NCBI GenBank assembly: GCA_035582835.1
Contig: JAYKAV010002408.1
Location: 57,616 to 121,615 of the forward strand
DNA length: 64,000 nucleotides
DNA from: Phoebastria nigripes
Lineage: Eukaryota > Chordata > Aves > Procellariiformes > Diomedeidae
Direction: 5' to 3'
The notes beneath the pieces were generated by a model. It was not told where the DNA came from, did not search any database, and worked only from the letters and a program-made list of their open reading frames with translations. Position 1 is the first letter of the stretch. Each line of letters begins with the position of its first letter. A program made the position numbers and the translations under genes. Shown piece by piece: positions 50,601 to 63,311 of this stretch.

Positions 50601-50796
50601 AACTTGATACTGGTTACAATGCATGAAATAGGATTCTGTTTCTACATTGCTTTCATTGTCTGTGCCTATATGGGTAAAGAAAATACGTTACACTATGAAA
50701 ATAGCCAGTTACATATCACTGAATTTTCTCCAAGGCAAAGATAATCCTGAAAAGCCTTCATTTCTTATGACCTGGCAAAAGATCAAAAGCATTTCT
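41616..50796. other. Unassigned AT-rich noncoding DNA
   Basis: About 9.2 kb without a supported gene, RNA gene or classified repeat. It holds an A/C tract (43279-43336), T runs near 43059-43071, and single Ns (about 42772, 43810, 47000, 48537, 48668). All open frames are under 90 codons with no domain. An old repeat too degraded to recognise by eye may be present. Confidence 0.5.
43279..43336. repeat. A/C low-complexity tract
   Basis: About 58 bp almost free of T and G (AAAACCAAAACAAAACTAAA and ACCCAAACCCAACC units), one of several amino-skewed tracts in the window. Confidence 0.85.
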
Positions 50797-50828
50797 TATC
50801 TATCTATCTATCTATCTATCGATCTATG
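50797..50828. repeat. TATC tetranucleotide microsatellite
   Basis: Six perfect TATC units (50797-50820) followed by variant GATC and TATG units. A typical potentially variable tetranucleotide repeat. Confidence 0.95.
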
Positions 50829-53569
50829 CCTCTGTGTGTGTATTTATCACAATGGTACCTGAGTGCTCAAAAACATTTAAAAATGTATCCGATCAACTCA
50901 ATGTGTTTGTGTCTTGTCTCATAGTGGTGGGCTGAATTTATCAATCTTATTTAGTTATCAAGAATGTTTTTTTGTGTGATACATCTACAGGTTCTCTCTG
51001 AGATATAGGCAGTGATTCACCAAGGAGTGTGGCTTCACTTAATCAGGGAGTTGCTAATTGGACCAGTCAAGTAGAAGTGATGACAACCCTATTTCCAAAG
51101 AGGCACTTTCATGAAGGTACTTGATGGAGAAAGACTGAATTTGAAAGAAAACCTGGAGGACTCCAAGAAAGAAGTGGGATACAAAAATTATATCTACCAT
51201 CTCCACAAGACATTCTTTGATAAGTGGAGTGAGTGAAGCTGAAGGCCCTGAGCAGGCTGGTCAGGAAAAACTCTGAAGTGAATCAGCTGGGGGGAAAAAG
51301 AGTTATTGATCGTAGCGTGAGCAGTGCAAGTGTTGCTTTCCTTTTTTTCCTCATCCATACCTTTTCCAATAAACATTTATACATAGAACAGACTATTACG
51401 TATTATGTACATATATCACATACATACTTATACAGGCGCGTAAATATATATGCATGTATAATCATTACCTCACATCAGCAGAGGAATCTAAAAACAGGGT
51501 ACTGAGACATTTTAACAAATCCCCTGATTCTTTGCACTGTATGCTGTCATAGAAGCTGCATGAACTGAAAGAGAGCTGTTACTGCAGGGCCAAGGGGATG
51601 AAATGTCTTCCACTGTCAGGATAACCCAGAAAGCGCTCTCATGCTTCAGGGCAGAGCAGAGCATACCTATAAACCCCAAAGTTCCCAAAGGAGTGTATGT
51701 TTTTTGCCTTACAGGTATATAAGGCTTTTTATTTTCTTCAAAAGACTTACACTCTTGGAAAGTAAATTTATTTATCTGGGAAGGAGACAACAGGCTGTTC
51801 CTTACAACCTGGTAGGCTTTTAAAATGAGAATGTTTTTACATTTCTGAGTGAAAGAGTGGTGAAGTATTAACCTCAGACTCAAAGGAAGACTGTCACTAG
51901 CAAAACCACTCCTCCTGACCTTATTTTTTCCTTCATGCAGATCACCCAGTGCTATCATGGCCCAATTACGCTTCACTTGTGAGATCTGACAGAATTACAG
52001 CACTTGATGACAAGATTACACTCGGTATTTTTTCTCTAATTAGCATGTATCAAAGTATCCAGAGTCCTTTTGATTTCATACTTTGACTGATGATAAGTCC
52101 ATATTTATCCCTTATGTACCTTACTGAGTATCCGTACTACTTAGTCAGGATGTCAGATCGCTAACCGTAACCACAAGGTAAGTAGTTTCTACTGCAGTGC
52201 TCACTGACTTCTCCTTCTGTCCTTGTTTAGAATGAAGGTGATTAGACTGAAAACACTTACACAACTTCACTTGCTTTCAGTAGTTGCACAATATGGCTTC
52301 ATATTTTGTTCAAAGATTGTAGGCCATTACTTTCTTCAGATATGACTGGATAGCAACTTTTTATTTTTGTATTATATCAAGATTTAAATGAAAGAGAGGC
52401 TAGAATAGGGCAAATCCTCAATTTGTCACTACATTTGAAATTCCACTAACATTACAGAGGCATCTTCTGATAATTTACCTTATTTAAACCAGATGGGAAA
52501 AAAAAATTAAAAATCAACCATTCTTTCTTACCTTCTTGATTTTGCATATACCCGTACATATTGAACAGCACTTCAGACAGGAATGATAAGGACCACATGG
52601 TTTTATGATCAAATACAGAACATTCAACATTTATAAAGAATAGGGTCAAAAGGAAAATTCACTTTGTTTTTTCAGGCCCTTCCCCTTTAAGTAAATCTTC
52701 TTCTGTACGTGCCTCTGCCAAAATAATTGCAACTGAGTCAAGCCAAAAGTACTTATTTGATTTAAAATAAGATGGTTTGTTTATTTTTTGGATTCTTTAA
52801 CTCCTTTATTTAACTTTTGTTTTGATTCATAAAATATATTTTGGGACAGCCTAAAAGATCAGTTTTGAAAACGAAAAGACAGCACATTTCAAGATACATT
52901 TTGAAGTACATTTTGCAGTGTGTGACTGACGTCTAAAAACTTCCAATTTTAATGAGTAAAGGGGAAAAAATGTGACAGTTTTCACAGTGGGACTGACTAC
53001 TCACTGCTACACCGGGATGAAAAAGGTAGATAAGGCTTTTTAAAAGTAACTAGCAGAATCAGCCAGCACCCTTAAATTAGAAGTAACAAGAGAAGAAAAT
53101 ACGCAAACACACAGGACGTCCAGCAATTCTCCTGTAATGTGTTGGGAGCAGCTTCCCCTACATGATATTCATGAAGCAACAGTCTTTGGAAACTGGTTCA
53201 GCCACTTTCTCCCTATTGATTAGAGAAACGTGAGCTCTTCTTTGTGTGTAAGCATAAGCAGGCATACAGGAAGTGGAAAATCAGTTGAGGTTACTAATAA
53301 CATACAGAAAAAATATACGATGAACATGCAAGGGCAAAATCAGAACAGGTGAGCACAAAGTGAAAAACAGTTTACTGTTGCTGCTTATTTCTGAGACTGT
53401 ATGAAGGATGAGTAATTTCCAAAACACTAAAGAAGGAAAAAATAATACTTTTCTTTTAAAATGAGTAAGGGAGTTGCAAAGAGAGGAAGAAAGATTCTGT
53501 GGAATTACAGTCCAGAGAATCAAATTTCAATTCCTAGAAAACTAGAAGCAAGATCTATTTCTGTAAATA
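50829..53569. other. Unassigned noncoding DNA with one longer ORF
   Basis: About 2.7 kb. The longest non-repeat open frame in the window lies on the minus strand at 51512-51976 (154 codons). It has no hydrophobic signal, no domain and no compositional bias I can interpret, and a frame of this length is not surprising among six frames of 64 kb. I do not annotate it as a gene. Confidence 0.5.
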
Positions 53570-53875
53570 CCTGTTAGATAACAAGGAGACTAGTCAAAGT
53601 CAATATGGATATCAAAAATAAATCAAGTCAGACCAATCTACCTTCTCTTTACAATACCATAACACGAGGGGTTTTGTAGACAGGAAAGATGTCATATATA
53701 TTGACTTTAATAAGGTTTTTGACACTGTCTCAGAGACATTCTCATAAACAATCATTGGATGTTTTAAGAACAAGCTAGACAAACATCAATCCGCGGTGAC
53801 ACAGGTATAGCTCATTTCAGTTTGGACATGGGCTGATCTTCTGAAGCCACTTCCATTTCTGTGATTTTAAGTAAA
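53570..53875 (+). mobile_element. Small CR1 LINE relic with internal deletion
   Basis: CR1 RT similarity is visible as KSNQTNLPSLYNTITRG (about 53615-53670) followed by DVIYIDFNKVFDTVSETFS (53684-53745), the catalytic-Asp block. The sequence then jumps straight to the CR1 3' region (HWMF.NKLDKHQS type, 53755-53795, and GGGCTGATCTTCTGAAG.. CACTTCC with TCTGTGATTT near 53829-53867). More than 600 bp of RT and thumb are missing. Only about 300 bp remain; an old, dead copy. Confidence 0.75.
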
Positions 53876-55559
53876 ACTGGCTTCCCAAAATATTTGATAT
53901 TTATTACTACTCCACTGGATTCTTGCATCATTTTTTCAGTAGTTGTGTATTTGAAAATCATGACTTCAGCTCCAAAAATCCTGAGATTTAAAGTCCAATA
54001 GATGAAAAAATAAATGTTTTAAACTGCCTTTTAGTTGCTTAGCCAGACAGACACACTTACCACAGCAATCAGAAGTGTCAGTATTTTTTTTTCTTTAAAT
54101 TGAAATTAAAAAAAACCCCCATGATTCCTTGAAATGGGGCTTTAAAAAAAAAAAAACTGTATCAAAAGGGGTACATGAAAATTAGTTTAGGCTTGAAATA
54201 GTCTCACGTACTAGTGAAACATCAAGGAAACACGCTGTATTGATAACATTCCAGTTTCATACTCTATTAAAAAAAGGGACAGGACTCCAAAAATTCAGCC
54301 ATATGTTTAAAACAGAAATCTAACATTGTGAGGGAAAGGAAAATGAGAAATCAGACAGCTGGCTTGTCAATTAAGATTCATGTCAGGGACAGAATTCTCA
54401 CTAAGTTATTTTTGGTAGAAAATGTTAGTTAATTGACACGACTTGTGGAAAGGGTTTATCTCTTTTTGGGGGGTTGATAAATTTATTGGTTTTCAGAACA
54501 CAGGAATAGGAGACTTAGAAACTATTAAAATGACTCATTTTGCCCTTTACTTAGAGTAAGAATTTGAGCTTGGAGAGATGAAATTCCTCTTCTTTAAAAT
54601 GTATGTTGCTCCTGAGGAGAAGATGGTAGTTAAAAGGCATACGTGACCCTTACAAAAAATTTACTTTTCAACCTGATTTACTTTTCCAATCTCAAGAACT
54701 CTTGCTGTATTGAAAAACAGTTTCTTATTTTCATCTGCTGCATGCAACAGCTATCATGGCCACTGATAATCAGAAGGGACTTCTGCATGTCCTGTCTGCG
54801 TGTGCTGATAAAAGTCCTGCCTTCCTTCAAGGAGCATTTGAAGTACAGGCCTTTAAAACTTTTCAAGAATGCTAAGCACTCTTGTCAGATTGACACTCAT
54901 TGTTTAATTACTACAGAAAGACAGGATATATATCTGCTTTCTTGTTATTAGGATGTAATTATAACTGAATATCTGCAAGGACTATCTCTTTAAATGGGAT
55001 AAAAGTATAGGAGACTACTCTGTTTTAAATTTATTGGGATTGACGAACTGGATGTTATTACAAGTTGAATACTGGATTGCACAGAGTAACAGGAGAAAAA
55101 GCTATGCACAATGATCTTATTGTACTAAAATGAAAAGGACATTCCTGAAGCACATTTTGAAATAAACATTTGAAAGACAGTTCTGCTATGTTAGTGTTGC
55201 CAAACTCGTGTTTTAATTGAGACTTATCTTAAATGTAGGGCTATTCAAAGAGAAGAACCTCCTGGCCTTGATCTGAACCCCTTTCACCAGGTCTGAAAAT
55301 CTTTTAGGAGAAATGTATCAAAGAAGACTCAGGGAAACCTGATCTCGCTCCTATGTCCACCATGGAGGGTGAACCATGAAGAAACCCTGGCAACTAACAG
55401 CTCAGATGAGATGTTTAGTTGCTACTTCCCAAGTACCAACAGACAAACTCTGTGAGTACTTCCTCTGGATGCTGTTGAAGCACAAAATTAAGTAGGCTAC
55501 CTTGAGCTTATTTTTAAATCAAAACAATAGATGGGAAGAGCCCACAGAACCAGATACAA
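53876..55559. other. Unassigned AT-rich noncoding DNA
   Basis: About 1.7 kb with A-rich runs near 54105-54160 and no supported gene. The 102-codon plus frame at 54643-54951 has no recognisable domain. Confidence 0.55.
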
Positions 55560-56010
55560 CACTCAGCTATTAAGCAGATGCAAAAGCATCCCTTGAAGCC
55601 ATGGCAGGAGCTGGCTGAAAGAATTAACTTCTTGCATTCTCATTTTCCAACCACTGACTGAAAGTAACCTGGTTGCACGGGGTATGGACACCACACCATA
55701 GGTGGGGCCTGACCTCAGGCAGAGATTCAGATGTGAAGTGGTAGCTGGGACGAGGGCTTGATTATGTGACAGTTCCCCACACTGTACCCAAAAGTACATA
55801 CAAAAGTGGGCTCAGACAAGAAGCGCACACCCTGCCAGGCTGTTTTGGGAGGCAGGTGAAGGGGACCAGCAGCCAGTGCCTTCTGGATGGGGTGAACTGC
55901 CTGCCAGCAGAGACATATGCTTGTGATGATTGGCTCCAATCTCAACTGAGGAGTGACAAGCACGGGCGTGTCAGCAGGCAGCATTGTGAGTTGCCTTTGT
56001 GACTAACAGC
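55560..56010. other. GC-elevated unclassified segment
   Basis: About 450 bp with higher GC than its surroundings and overlapping open frames on both strands (55563-55799 and 55727-55984 minus; 55766-56002 plus). It resembles the texture of an eroded LTR or other old repeat, but I cannot set ends, termini or a family. No exon structure is evident. Confidence 0.3.
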
Positions 56011-56512
56011 AAATATGTACCTGCTGTCCTCTAATTTGAGTATAGGAAGAGTAGTGGTTCAAGATGCTTGCTGAGCCAAGAGTCAAGACTCAGATCTTGG
56101 CCAACAAGCCAGGTTAACATAACTTACATTTATTCTCCACATTGGCCCAAGCCATAGATCATCATGTCGTCTTCCAGCAAAAAAAAAATTGTGCTTGATT
56201 TTTGTCTTAAAAGTTTATTTTTCTTTCTATTTTATTTTTCTAAGATTAATTTTGAAACGTGAATACTAAACCTGGCTGCACCTTTGCATTTACTAGTCCA
56301 ATGCAGATTGTTGCTTTTTCATTCTGCATTTATCCACCTTCCTCACTACACAATTTTGTCACTGTACAGATATTTAAAAGTGTCAGTTCTTTTCTCTTGC
56401 AAAGTTGGACTGTTTTGAGCTGAAACTTCCACATAAATAGGAGCTTGTAACTGAACTTGAACTAATGAGCGCCAAACTTGCATGTCACTTCTGGAATGTG
56501 GAGAAACACAAA

Positions 56513-56547
56513 GAAGCTAAAAATGCTTTCACTGGAAGCTAAAAATG
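56513..56547. repeat. Spaced direct repeat GAAGCTAAAAATG
   Basis: The 13-mer GAAGCTAAAAATG occurs at 56513-56525 and 56535-56547, a 22-bp periodicity, most likely from a small tandem duplication. Confidence 0.75.
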
Positions 56548-59500
56548 ACTATTCTTCCATGTCTGTTCCTAAGTAGCTAGTAACTGACTGAGCAGAAAAA
56601 GCTGGTGTACTGAATGCAGGACAAGACAGCTTATGACTTCTGAAGAGCTGTCATTTTTTTTTTCCTTTTTAGCAGAGCAAGAATTATTTCAGCTACAGCT
56701 CAAAAAAAAGTTTTGGGGAGAAAAAAACAAGCACCAAACCCAAAATACCAAAAGCAAAACAAAAAGCCTGGGAGCTAGCTAGATTTAAAGTTGCTTGACT
56801 TGGAAACTGTGGTGCAGTCTCTGCACATAAAGTAAATTTTAAGAAATAAGAAGAAACAGGCTTTTTCATAATCTGGGACATTCACAAGATTTATTCCTGA
56901 ACAAATCAAACTAAAGAAATAAGTCTGATCATTTAGCAGAACTGGATGGAAATTTTTTTTTAGAGAGAGGGAATATAAACATTCCAGAGCATAAATCAGA
57001 AAGTTAGTTCAGTTGTTATCTGTTGGTTTCTATTTGTTCCTTCCACATTTTTCTAGTGGCTGCTTTTAAGTCCAGTAATAATAGAAGGCTTACAAACACT
57101 TGGAGGTATGATCACTCACCCTAATATTTGCAATGGAAATAACTGACATAGTCATTTAAAAAAAGCTTCCTGTGGATTAAATGACAGAAAAAAAGTCCTT
57201 TGTAAAGACAAAGAGTGAGAAATAAATACAAAATAATTTTGTAATCCATTTGTTGGCAGGTGTTTGAAATGTGGTTGCATAAGAAATAGGACTCTGCATA
57301 GTAGTAAAACAATTTTTTTCTAAAAATCCCAGGTCAAAGATTTGGCAGGCACTAGATGTATTCAACATTATTTGATAGTTGAGCAAATGTGATTGAACTC
57401 GGCAAATATCATCAGCATTGAGAATGCCTTCTGTGATGGAGTAGTAGGTCAATGCAAGCATAAAACAGAATGGAAGACAATGAATTTTAATCCAGGCATT
57501 TTTCAGATGCGTTACTGGAAACCCTGTGGAGGACTACAACAGATGCTGGAAACCCTGTAGATGAATATACAGAAGCTTTCTGAAATTATATTCATACAGA
57601 GCTCTGGCACTAAAACAAGAAAGTACATCAAACTATACTCTAGGTTTTACAAAACAACCACATCTGTTTGTATGTTCAAAATCAATACATCTGGAGGCAA
57701 TACAAATATATATTTTTATAGATAACCTTTGCTGCACAAACAGTTCCCAAACATCCTAATATGATCTAAATGTCATGTCTCTCTCTTTGTATTTTAGTTA
57801 TTTCTGACTGCTGCGAAGCCCCAGAAATACTGTTGTTCGTGCTTCCTACCTATGTTAAATTGAGATATCCAAACCAGGAAACAGGGTGGATCCCAAATTA
57901 CATGTGATTGATTTACCAATTACAAGCTATTTAATTTTTTAATGTAATTACAGAAAGGAAAATTTCTAGGACTTCTCTGCAGGCTAGGGAAGTATTTATC
58001 AATCACTGAAAAAAATCAAGCAATTTCTAGAGAAGATAACTTTTCTAGAAGGCGGTTTTCAAATGAGCTATGCTTAGATTTTGCTCAACTGATCCATAAA
58101 CTCACTGTTCAAGTCTAGGCATCCATGGTAGTGTGAATCAGGTCCCAGTCTCTTGTCTCCTTACTCTACATGTGCTAATCCATATAGGCCTGCAGGCACA
58201 TCTTCTGTTTCTATAGGATATATTTTAGGATTCTTTCTCAGCTGCATGCATGAAAGAAAGAAGAACTTGTCCACCACCCTGTATGTCCTTTTGAAAAGGC
58301 ACTGAAAGACTGTCAGCACTCAGATAACCAAGCATGCTGACTGCTAATTAGATCACTGCCCAAATCAGCTTAAGTGCAGCTTTTAGTAAGCTAGACAAGT
58401 GCCTCTAACACCAGATAAAGGTTTGGCTTTTTGTACAAAGAGAGGAAGAACAAAGAATAAAAGTTGGTAAAAGTGCAGAGACACACAAAATCAGCAAAGA
58501 AAACTGTTCGCGTTGCATCCATTAGTATGTGCAGAATACACATTATGTACACACAAATACTCTCTCTGAAGTTGACTTGGTATGGTTCCTTATAAAATTT
58601 GTCTTGTTTCCTTTGCCTTGGTAAGGGGAAACTCAAATACTGTTGTGTTTTTTTCTTGTTTGTACCCCTGCTGAAGCAAATTTAGAGAAAATAAACCTCC
58701 TTGGAGCCCCATGGGTGCTAATCAGACCTTCACAGGCCTTCTAGAACTGTATCCTAAATCATTTGAGTTCAGCTCTGATTTAGTATACTACTTAAATGAA
58801 AAGTTAACCAACAACAAAATCATCACCACACTTCTTAAAGCATGAGGGAAAATACAGTTAGCCTGTCAGGAAAATAATCCCTTAGAATATTTAATAGAAG
58901 ACTCAAAGCTTTGGGAGGCAGTTGTATAAAATATTTACAAGGAATTGTTTAAATTAAAGATAGGAATGAAAAAAAATTGCATTCCCTACTTAATCAGTAT
59001 GCAAAGCTTCCTTTTTTCCCCAGCATCTCCAGGACCACTCAACATTTTGTGGGCTTGTGCCTAGAATGAGAAGCACCTGAATTTACTGGGCAGTTAAGCA
59101 GGGTTTCACACATTATTTATATTCAAAGCTCAGCTTTCTTCTTCCAAAACAAGAAGCAGCAGCATCAGAAGAGGGTCAGTTGTCACATAAACATTCCTTT
59201 TACAGTACTACCTAACAGCAGAAATGGACCATGACTTAAATACATTTGAGACTCAGATCTCTTTGAAATACTGCCATCTCTTAAAGTAAACAAAGGTTGA
59301 TATATTTTGTCTGGTAGTGATAACGCATCTTTTATTTTAAGTTCAGTGATTACCAAAAGAAATTACAAAAGCATTTATTAGCTATTAAAAGAAATCTTGC
59401 CTACAGATAAATAATCTGGCATGGCAGAAAAGGACTGCCACTCCCTAAAGTTAAACATTATTACAATTATATATTTATAGACATTTGTAATAAATATTAA

Positions 59501-59889
59501 CTTTAACAACTTTTTCCAAGGATGTCTTTATTTCTGCTGAGCAACAGTCTTCATCGCTTTCTTTACAGAGCTAAAATAAGTATGATTTTAAAATCTCATG
59601 TAGAACACCTGATTTTAAGCAACACAGCAATAAAAACAGCTTAACAATCACATTAGGGCTTCAACCTTTCAAAACTCCAAGCAATCAGATATATCACATC
59701 CACAACTTCCTGATTTCTTTTTAGAAATAGACAAAACACCTAACAGAACCTGAAGAGGCTTTCTACCAAGAAATAACAACTATATGGGGAACCTGTGCAG
59801 TCATTTTGCTATTTTGGGCTTTTTTCTCTATAAAACTATGAAAATGCTACTATGTCCTTTGTAAGCTCTTTTAAGATCTTCTTAAGAAA

Positions 59890-59921
59890 TTAGCTATATG
59901 AAATATTAGCTATATGAAATA
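59890..59921. repeat. Perfect tandem duplication, 2 x 16 bp
   Basis: TTAGCTATATGAAATA is repeated head to tail with no mismatch, which suggests a recent slippage event or an assembly duplication. Confidence 0.9.
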
Positions 59922-61241
59922 GGCATTACTAACAGATGAAGAATGCCATCAGACTGATCTTGTTGCTGCCTTTTCTGATTGCAATGAAAACAAGCAAGAA
60001 TAAAATTTTCCAATTATTAGAAAAATGAGAAAACAGCGTTAATTTATTACTGGAGTATCCAATGATTCAAAGAAAATACTTATCATTTATATAACTCGGG
60101 TAGTAGCTTGCTAAAAGTGAGAACAAGGAATGTCCAGGCAAAGGTTGTCTCTCTCTTTTCTGTGCTTAGCTGCATAGAAGGTAATTTTGCCTTATCACCT
60201 CAATGAGATGAAGGCTGACATAGTGGTAAAGTCTAACGAGATGTTTTAGGAACAACAGGAAGGAAAATTCTAAAAGCAATGCAAGAGAAGTAAATGCAAG
60301 TTTATGAAAGTGAATTATACTTGTGCAGTGGTTCATGGTTGATATTACAAATCACCAGAGTGAACAGAACAAAATGGAAAAAAAGAATGTTAAAATTTGT
60401 AAATTTTCAAAATATCTCATTTCCCTGAGCAAGTCAAGTGCCAGAATCAGAACGAGTATTGACTGTAAAATGGTCAAGATTTTGCAAAGTTCAGTGAGGC
60501 AGGAAAAAATGTTTTTGCCAAAGAGTATATGTTTGCTGTAATATAGCAAAAAGTTCAAACAATTGCCATAAATTTGTTCATTAACCTACAGAGTTTTAAT
60601 TTGCAATTTATGTGTGACTATAAAATGACCTCCTAACTTAGTCCAAGTTTATAGAAATATAAATCATAAAAAGACAGAAAGGTAGTTCACTGCTCAAAGA
60701 GCTAAGTAAGAACAATACAGATGTATTTCTCCCTTGTTTTACATCTGGACAATCATTATTGTCAAATTTAGAGTACCTTCAAATTAATGGAGAGGGATAT
60801 CAGTTCAAAATCGTAGCATTTTGCACCTTCTTGTACAGGGCAATGATTACAACCTGTGAAACTGCATTGTTATGCGAATTATAAGCTCCGACTCTTTGTT
60901 GTAGGTTCTTGCAACATATAAATATAAATATGTTCCCTTCTGCGAAAAACTTACACTGAGCAAGAAAACAGTCTGAGGCACAAATTGTATTTGCAGTGTT
61001 ATTCAGACAGCTTGGTCACAACAGAAACTACAGGTGGCTTAGAGTCCCTGGGGAATCTCTTCCCTCACCTATGGGAAGTTGAAATAGTAATGTATGTTCT
61101 CTGTGTGGTGTAATCTTAACTGGAAACCCATAGAGGAAACAAGAGCTTTTTCTCCTACTGAGGTTCTTAACAAAACAAATAGTGCAGGCATTTTCTTCCT
61201 ATTTAAACAATAAATCTGACCAAGTCTCCTGCAGCTCTCCT

Positions 61242-61284
61242 AAAAAAAAACCCAACCAACCAAAAAAAACAACCCCCAAACCCT
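61242..61284. repeat. A/C low-complexity tract
   Basis: About 43 bp composed of A and C (AAACCCAACCAACCAAAA and CAACCCCCAAACCC), another amino-skewed tract. Confidence 0.85.
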
Positions 61285-63204
61285 GTGCAGTAATATTTCT
61301 GAAAGGATGTGGTTTGATTCTTCAATTGCTTGCTTCCTATTTACTCTTCCACACTCATTTCAGATAGAGAATCAAGCACATAACCTAGTTTTTTTCTTCA
61401 GCCCTGCTCTGGATCTGTATATCATTCAGAAACCAAATTAGGAATTGAAAGACTGAGCTATTTATTCCAGTGAGAATATTTTTTCTGAAGGTGTGAAACC
61501 CTATCGAAAGTCCTCCTAAGACTGCTCCCCCATTATTAACTTCTATGTAACTGCTTCAGTGATTATATCATATATTAAATTAGTGAATTATTAAAATTCA
61601 CACTTTGCTTTATCCCCCCATTGACATGCATATAAGTTAGTGTTAATAATGTATTTCTTGAATTATATGTGTATCTTTGGTATATCAATTTTAAACACAT
61701 TTATCTTTCATGTAATGANAGACACATGTAATTTCCTCACTGGTGCAAGTCACAGTTTTTTCAGGCTGAAATCTGGGAAAACATGAATGATTTGGAAAAC
61801 TCTTCCAAAATAACAATATCTTTACAATGTAGTTAGATGGTTCAGATTTGGTCTTCACTTAATCTGGAATGGACCTTTGTTCTCTTTAAAGAAACCAGAT
61901 GAATGAATGACAGAAACACATTGGATCTGTAATTCTGAATCAGTTTGGAGAATTTGTGTAGGACTGAGAAGCCAGTGTGGTAATAATTTTAGTCTGTATT
62001 TGTGATTAATCTCCATAGAGGAAAAACACTGACTATAAATATGTGAGAAAGATGGCACGGAAAATAATTTTCTTTAATTGGTATCATCAATGACGCATTT
62101 GCAAAGCTAATTATTCAAGCTCCTTCCTAAGAAAGAAGTTGAACTCGACTCCAGAAAGCAAAAATTGCTAAAGCATAGTTCATACTAGACTTCTATATAC
62201 TTACATAAACCTTTCTTTAAACAAAGTGCAAATTTATTTCAAAATCATCCTTATGCATCAGTTTAACGAATGGATTTTAAATGATCTTAGAATATTAAAA
62301 AGTTCCGAGTCCATCATCAAATTTACTTTCCTGACAGTAAAACTTTTGCGTTACTGATGATGGTGACCCATTCTGTAGCTACACCTGCGACACCCTGTCC
62401 CTTCTATCTGGCCAAAGTACTACACTACATATATCCTTCAGTTCTAAATTCTGGTCTGAATTTTCAATTATATTAGCACATGGAACAGGATATTAGCACT
62501 ATAATTCTCCAGAAATCCAAGCCACAGACTAATGAGACAAATGAACAGCACCCAGCAGCCTCTGAAATATCCAGAGAAAAGATGCAAGCTCTATTGTATT
62601 TATTTCTTTATTTTTACAAGTGGTATTTTTGATACTGGTGAAGAATACGTCCATAAAAGTGACGTTGTATGGTTGGAATTATGTACTGTGTTCTAGAAAA
62701 TAAATCAAAGCAAAACAGAGAATGCTCATGAAAATGTAGCCTCATCTATGATATAAAATATGTTATTGGATGCTGTATGTTCCAAGACTTGTATAATAAT
62801 ATTTTGTCCTAAATCAATTTACTCAGTGACAAATTATAAATGGAACAAATCTTAAACTCCTAAAAATTAAACTTCTAAGGATTAAATGTTTCATTGAGGT
62901 TTTTAAATTAGTGTAACTAACGCAGAACAATTTGCCAATGCACTTCTAGTGAAAAGCGAAAAGCTTTATATTGAAAGAATCTAACAGTAGAGAGAAAGGG
63001 CTTTACGTGCGTTAGGTGGAAAAAGTAAACTAACTGATACAGAACAAATGCTACCAGAATTAGACCCACACGGCATAACCAAACCTCCATTAGTTCAGCT
63101 AGGATGAATTAGACATCATCCAGAAAATACCTTAATGTTTCTTTCAGGGATAGAAGTAGGAAAAATACTTGTTACTTAAAATGATTGGTTTCTTCTGGCC
63201 TCTT

Positions 63205-63222
63205 GGGGGGGGGGGGGGGGGG
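63205..63222. repeat. Poly(G) tract, 18 nt
   Basis: Eighteen G followed by AGGGG. Able in principle to form a G-quadruplex on the + strand, and prone to length error in sequencing. Confidence 0.9.
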
Positions 63223-63287
63223 AGGGGAAGAGAGTACCTTGGATAGATATGTATAGTGCATGGTTCTTTGCAGTTCAATACGCATTC

Positions 63288-63311
63288 TTAAAATTAAAAT
63301 TAAAATTAAAA
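63288..63311. repeat. TTAAAA hexamer microsatellite
   Basis: Four perfect TTAAAA units in tandem. Confidence 0.95.

Larger units (their letters stand above)
56011..63204. other. Unassigned AT-rich noncoding DNA
   Basis: About 7.2 kb with no supported gene or classified repeat. It includes short duplications (56513-56547; 59890-59921), an A/C tract at 61242-61284 and an N at about 61719. Open frames are all under 95 codons. Confidence 0.5.

Noticed and set aside
51512..51976. Longest non-repeat frame, 154 codons, minus strand
   Set aside because: No domain, signal or splice context. By a rough estimate a frame this long is only mildly unusual in six frames of 64 kb, and an avian gene would rarely be a lone intergenic frame. 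A codon-substitution test in relatives would settle it.
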